Part shown: positions 59,255-64,000 of the stretch, piece by piece
Layout: the number at the start of each line of letters is the position of its first letter
Numbering within the stretch: the first letter of the stretch is position 1
Assembly (NCBI RefSeq): GCF_003028415.1
Contig: NZ_PYSV01000001.1
Span: 1-64,000 of the forward strand
Length of the DNA: 64,000 bases
From: Deinococcus arcticus
GTDB lineage: Bacteria; Deinococcota; Deinococci; Deinococcales; Deinococcaceae
Direction of reading: 5' to 3'
Notes under the pieces: generated by a model
Database searches by the model: none
What the model was told of the DNA's origin: nothing
What the model saw: only the letters and a program-made list of their open reading frames with translations
Position numbers and translations under genes: made by a program

Positions 59255-60184
59255 CTAATCGAACTTGACCCGGAAGGCGGTCACGTAGATCACCACGATC
59301 ACCATGATGATCAGGAACACCGCCACGCTGACCGCGCTGCCCATGCCCAGCAACTGGTTGTCAATCAGCGCCTGCCGGGCGTAGCCGGTCATGGAGGTGC
59401 TGGCGGCGTTCACGTTGCCCAGCATCACCGACATCACGTCGAATACGCGCAGGGCGTCCAGGCTGCGGAACACCAGGGCCACCAGCAGCGCCGGGCGCAG
59501 CAGCGGCAGGGTCAGCTTCCAGAACTGCGTCCATTTGCTGGCGCCGTCCACGTCGGCGGCCTCGTACATGTCGCCCGGCAGGCTTTGCAGGCCCGCCAGA
59601 ATCAGCAGCGCCATGAACGAGGTGGTTTTCCACACGTCCACGGCAATCAGGGCCCAGATGGCGGTGTCGGTATTGGCCAGCACCGCCTGCCCGCCCAGCA
59701 ACCCGCGCCCGATCAGGCCAAAGGAATCGTTGTAGAGGTAGGCCCACATCTGCGCCGAGACCACCGTGGGAATGGCCCAGGGCACCAGCATGGCGGTGCG
59801 CAGCAGGGCCCGGCCCCTGAAGGCGCTGTTGACCACCAGCGCGATGATCATGCCGAACACGGTTTCCAGAAACACAGACACCACGGTGAACAGCAAGGTA
59901 TTCTTCACCGCGCCCCACCACTTGGGGTCCTGCAGGAAGCCTAGCGCCACGCCTTCCTGGGTGGTGAACCAGAAATTGCCCAGCCCGATAAAGCTGCGCT
60001 GCTCCGGGTTGGTCAGGTTGGCCTCAAACAGCGAGAAATAAAAGGTGCGGTACAGCGGATACCCCGCCACCAGGGCAATGGCAATCAGGGTGGGCAGCAG
60101 CAGCCAGAGGGCCTGCCGGGCGCGGGCCGCCTCAATGCCGCGTGTGCGGCGGGGCCGGGCAGGGGTGGGCACTTGAACAGTCAT
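59255..60184 (-). CDS. Sugar ABC transporter permease (MalF type)
   Basis: 309 residues, six membrane segments, EAA loop [44 protein letters not shown]. The N-terminus is Arg-rich and cytoplasmic ([20 protein letters not shown]). GGAGG lies 9 nt before ATG 60184. Partner of the MalG-type permease. Confidence 0.9.
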   Translation of the reverse strand: MTVQVPTPARPRRTRGIEAARARQALWLLLPTLIAIALVAGYPLYRTFYFSLFEANLTNPEQRSFIGLGNFWFTTQEGVALGFLQDPKWWGAVKNTLLFTVVSVFLETVFGMIIALVVNSAFRGRALLRTAMLVPWAIPTVVSAQMWAYLYNDSFGLIGRGLLGGQAVLANTDTAIWALIAVDVWKTTSFMALLILAGLQSLPGDMYEAADVDGASKWTQFWKLTLPLLRPALLVALVFRSLDALRVFDVMSVMLGNVNAASTSMTGYARQALIDNQLLGMGSAVSVAVFLIIMVIVVIYVTAFRVKFD

Positions 60185-60302
60185 GTCCGGGAAAACCTCC
60201 TGGCGGGGTCAGCTGGGAACGCCGGTAGGATCGGGGCGAAGGGCGAAGTGGGGGGGCAGGCAGCCGTGCGGCCAGTCCAGGTGCCCTGGAGCAAATGGAA
60301 GA

Positions 60303-60329
60303 GGGGACACCCGGAAGGTGGGCGTCCCC
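60303..60329 (-). terminator. Intercistronic hairpin malE-malF
   Basis: Minus strand GGGGACGCCC / GGGTGTCCCC (60329-60320 with 60312-60303) forms a near-perfect 10-bp stem followed by TCTTCC. Likely a partial terminator or mRNA-stabilising hairpin that raises binding-protein levels over permeases. Confidence 0.6.
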
Positions 60330-60366
60330 GCAGGCGTGGCGGGCTGGGCGGCCCGCCGCTGGGTGC

Positions 60367-61626
60367 TTACCAGCCCCGGCCCTTGATGCGGGCGAGGTCG
60401 GTGGCGAGTTTGGCCACGGCCTGCTGGCCCTTCATCTTGCCGTTCAGCACGTCGCTGACGGCCGTGGAGAAGGCCTGAGACACCTGGTTGTACTTGGCGC
60501 CCGTGGGGCCCGAGGGGCGGGCCACCGCGCTGGTAAAGACGCTGTACAGGCTGCCGAAGAAGGGGTTCTTCGCCAGGATGTCCTTGTCCTTGTAGAGGCT
60601 CTGGATGGTGGGGTTGTAGGCGCCCTGAATGGCGCGAATCTTCTGCTCTTCCGGGCCGGCCAGGTAGCGCACGAGGCTGATGGCCGCGGCCTGGTTCTTG
60701 GAGTAGCTGCTCACGCCCAGCTGCCAGCCGCCCAGGGTCGCGGCGTTGCGCGCCCCACCGCTGGGCAGCGGCGCCACGCCGATCTTACCGGCCACTTTGC
60801 TGTCCTTGCCCTGGCCCAGCGCCCAGGCGTAGGGCCAGTTGCGCATGAACGCGGCGTTGCCTGCCTGGAAGATGCCGCGCGCGGCTTCCTCGTCGTAGGT
60901 GGTGACGCCGGCGGGGCTGATGCTCTTGACCCAGCTGGCGGCGGTGTCCAGCGCCTTGGCAGCCTGGGCATTGTTGATGGTGATGTTGCCCTTGGCGTCC
61001 ACGATGGTGCCGCCACCAAAGGACACCAGCCACTCCATGGCGTCGCAGGTCAGGCCCTCGTAGTTCTTGCCCTGCCACACGAAGCCGCTGAAGGCCTTGT
61101 TGGTCTTGCGCTCGCCGTCCTGAATCTTCTTGGCCATCAGGGCCAGTTCGGTCCAGGTTTTGGGGGCGGCCTTGAAGCCGTACTTTTTCAGCAGGTCGGT
61201 GCGGTAGTACAGCAGCCCGGCGTCGGTAAACCAGGGCAGGGCCACCAGCTTGCCGTTCACGGTGTTGGCGTCAATGATGCCCTTGAAGTGCGCGTTGACC
61301 TCGCTGGCAGGCACCTTGCCGCGCAGATCCACGAAGTGCTGGGCCAGCAGGCCCGGCCACACCACGTCCAGCTGGTACACGTCAATGTCGCTGCTCTTGG
61401 CGGCCAGCTGCTGCTGGTACAGGCCCAGGCGGTCGTTGGTCAGGTTGGGGCTCTCGAACACCTTGACGGTGTTGCCCGTCTTCTTGGCCCAGCGCGCCGC
61501 GCCGGCCTTACACAGTTCCAGTTCCTGACCCACGGCCCCGCAGGCCAGGGTGATGGTTACAGCGCTCGCCTGGGAACTGGCGAGAATGGCGGCGGACAGG
61601 CTGATGAGCGCAACGGCTTTCTTCAT
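60367..61626 (-). CDS. Sugar-binding protein of ABC transporter (MalE type)
   Basis: 419 residues from ATG 61626 (GGGGGA just upstream). Signal peptide [21 protein letters not shown], then [37 protein letters not shown], a two-cysteine variant of the family-1 N-terminus. Typical blocks include [36 protein letters not shown] and [12 protein letters not shown]. Likely binds an oligosaccharide such as maltose, maltodextrin or trehalose; the ligand cannot be read from sequence alone. Confidence 0.92.
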   Translation of the reverse strand: MKKAVALISLSAAILASSQASAVTITLACGAVGQELELCKAGAARWAKKTGNTVKVFESPNLTNDRLGLYQQQLAAKSSDIDVYQLDVVWPGLLAQHFVDLRGKVPASEVNAHFKGIIDANTVNGKLVALPWFTDAGLLYYRTDLLKKYGFKAAPKTWTELALMAKKIQDGERKTNKAFSGFVWQGKNYEGLTCDAMEWLVSFGGGTIVDAKGNITINNAQAAKALDTAASWVKSISPAGVTTYDEEAARGIFQAGNAAFMRNWPYAWALGQGKDSKVAGKIGVAPLPSGGARNAATLGGWQLGVSSYSKNQAAAISLVRYLAGPEEQKIRAIQGAYNPTIQSLYKDKDILAKNPFFGSLYSVFTSAVARPSGPTGAKYNQVSQAFSTAVSDVLNGKMKGQQAVAKLATDLARIKGRGW

Positions 61627-61678
61627 GCATCCCCCTTGGGTGGACGACTGACCCGGCGGCCAGCCCGCTTCCGGTGTG

Positions 61679-61692
61679 AAGCGGTTCCACTT
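61679..61692. promoter_or_regulatory. Palindrome downstream of the malE promoter, possible operator
   Basis: AAGCGGTTCCACTT has 12 of 14 symmetric positions and lies between the -10 and the malE start. A second inverted repeat GGAA-ACAG-TTCC (61744-61755) lies just upstream of the -35. Both fit LacI-type control of sugar genes, but no regulator gene is adjacent. Confidence 0.45.
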
Positions 61693-61713
61693 GCTGAACT
61701 TCAGATAGCGTTT

Positions 61714-61742
61714 AGCGTACACGTCGCCCCCTGGCCTGTCAA
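61714..61742 (-). promoter_or_regulatory. Promoter of the sugar ABC operon
   Basis: Minus strand: perfect TTGACA (61742-61737), 17-nt spacer, TACGCT (61719-61714). The stretch between this promoter and the repeat at 61918 (about 160 nt) shows no gene. Confidence 0.75.
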
Positions 61743-61917
61743 TGGAAACAGTTCCAAGAGTGCTGGAAGTTGTCCATGTTCTCCTCTACAGGGTCCGCCA
61801 CAGCACAAGCCGGCTGGGGCAGGGCCCTGGTCGCCTCTGGCGGGGCGGCAGGTCGTTCCGCAACTCGCCACGCTGGTCAGGGTTGCGCCTGCCCTCTGGC
61901 CTCAGGGCTGGCCGGGT

Positions 61918-62041
61918 TAAGTAGCTCGCTGTTGATCTTGAGATCAACCGAGCGGAGCGAGTATCGAAAAAAGGACGTTGCACCGGGAGTGGAGACTTTG
62001 CGGTGCTCTCTTGCAAAGTCGTAACGTGAGGTGCAACGTCC

Positions 62042-62044
<3 letters not shown>
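61918..62044 (-). repeat. Family C repeat with built-in terminator, copy 2
   Basis: 127 bp, minus strand orientation. It begins with TAA, the stop codon of the AlbA_2 gene, followed by GGACGTTGCACC ... GGTGCAACGTCC and a T6 run (61968-61973). The inner stem GACTTTGC/GCAAAGTC and the GTTGATCTCAAGATCAAC palindrome are as in copy 1. It lacks the 21-bp insertion of copy 1, having CGCTCCGCTC at that point. Confidence 0.85.
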
Positions 62045-63799
<1,755 letters not shown>

Positions 63800-63851
63800 A
63801 ATCGGGCAGTATACCGCCGCCCCCGGTGAACGGCAGGTCCTGGCAGACGCT

Positions 63852-64000
63852 TCAGGGGACCGGGCTGAGCCAGTGCCGCTCGGGCCGCGCGCCCTCCCCC
63901 TGCAGCCACACCAGCGCGGCGCGCCGGCCCACCCCCCAGACGATGGCCACCTGCCCAGAGGCGCGGCCCAGCGCCGCCGCTTCCCGCAGGGGAACGCCGC
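63852..64000 (-). CDS. C-terminal end of an unidentified gene, cut by window edge
   Basis: The minus-strand frame from the edge reads [20 protein letters not shown], then [20 protein letters not shown], ending RHWLSPVP and TGA at 63854-63852. It has strong GC-third-position bias like other genes here. About 49 residues are visible, too few to assign a function. It lies upstream of and in the same direction as the AlbA_2 gene. Confidence 0.5.
   Translation of the reverse strand, partial: GVPLREAAALGRASGQVAIVWGVGRRAALVWLQGEGARPERHWLSPVP

Overview
The window is chromosomal DNA of a high-GC Deinococcus-type bacterium. The evidence is a GC-rich genome with dense, often overlapping genes, a SigA with an Ala/Lys/Pro-rich N-terminal extension, a type I / type III glutamine synthetase pair, a CRP-family protein closely resembling DdrI, and a HAIR (HspR) operator at clpB. 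Many genes also carry a TANNNT -10 box only 6-9 nt upstream of an ATG or GTG, the layout of leaderless mRNAs that are abundant in this genus. The genus is an inference from these features; no species is assigned.

Layout. 1-130: an insertion sequence runs off the left edge and truncates a choice-of-anchor I type beta-propeller gene (to 1478). 1.6-9.4 kb: small membrane protein, ABC-F ATPase, ArsR + SRPBCC pair, clpB (reverse), secreted proteins. 9.4-17.6 kb: a secreted propeller-like protein, a repeat-disrupted AttH/CrtC-like lipoprotein pseudogene, and a complete liv branched-chain amino-acid ABC operon (livK-livH-livM-livG-livF, reverse). 18-21.8 kb: divergent glnA (type I) and glnN (type III). 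22-28.7 kb: AAC(3)-like acetyltransferase, two flavin NADPH oxidoreductases, a DdrI-like regulator, gyrA. 29.1-36.5 kb: three overlapping Roadblock/LC7 genes, hemB + dual-specificity phosphatase, small genes, an HD-GYP remnant and a GGDEF cyclase, interspersed with four families of short non-coding repeats. 36.5-39.9 kb: sdhCDAB (reverse). 40-43.9 kb: surface lipoproteins. 44-48.8 kb: leucine biosynthesis (leader peptide, leuC, two unrelated genes, leuD, a repeat with a built-in terminator, leuB). 49.4-53.7 kb: MocR-type regulator, small secreted protein, rpoD. 53.8-57.4 kb: DUF4129-MoxR-DUF58 operon. 57.5-58.3 kb: small hypothetical genes. 58.3-61.6 kb: sugar ABC operon (malE/F/G type). 62-64 kb: an AlbA_2-type regulator and the end of another gene.

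Most interesting points. (1) A probable leucine attenuator: a 14-codon leader peptide with three consecutive CTT Leu codons, apparently itself leaderless, followed by a terminator-like hairpin 13 nt before leuC. (2) Four short repeat families, several of which begin exactly at the stop codon of the preceding gene and supply it; one copy supplies both the stop of one gene and the start of the next. One family (148/127 bp, two near-identical copies) carries a strong intrinsic terminator and looks like a portable transcription insulator. (3) Several broken genes caused by, or lying next to, those repeats. (4) A three-gene Roadblock operon with no GTPase beside it.

Limits: everything is read by eye. 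Promoters, operators and RNA structures are pattern calls, and family assignments rest on visible motifs rather than on searches.
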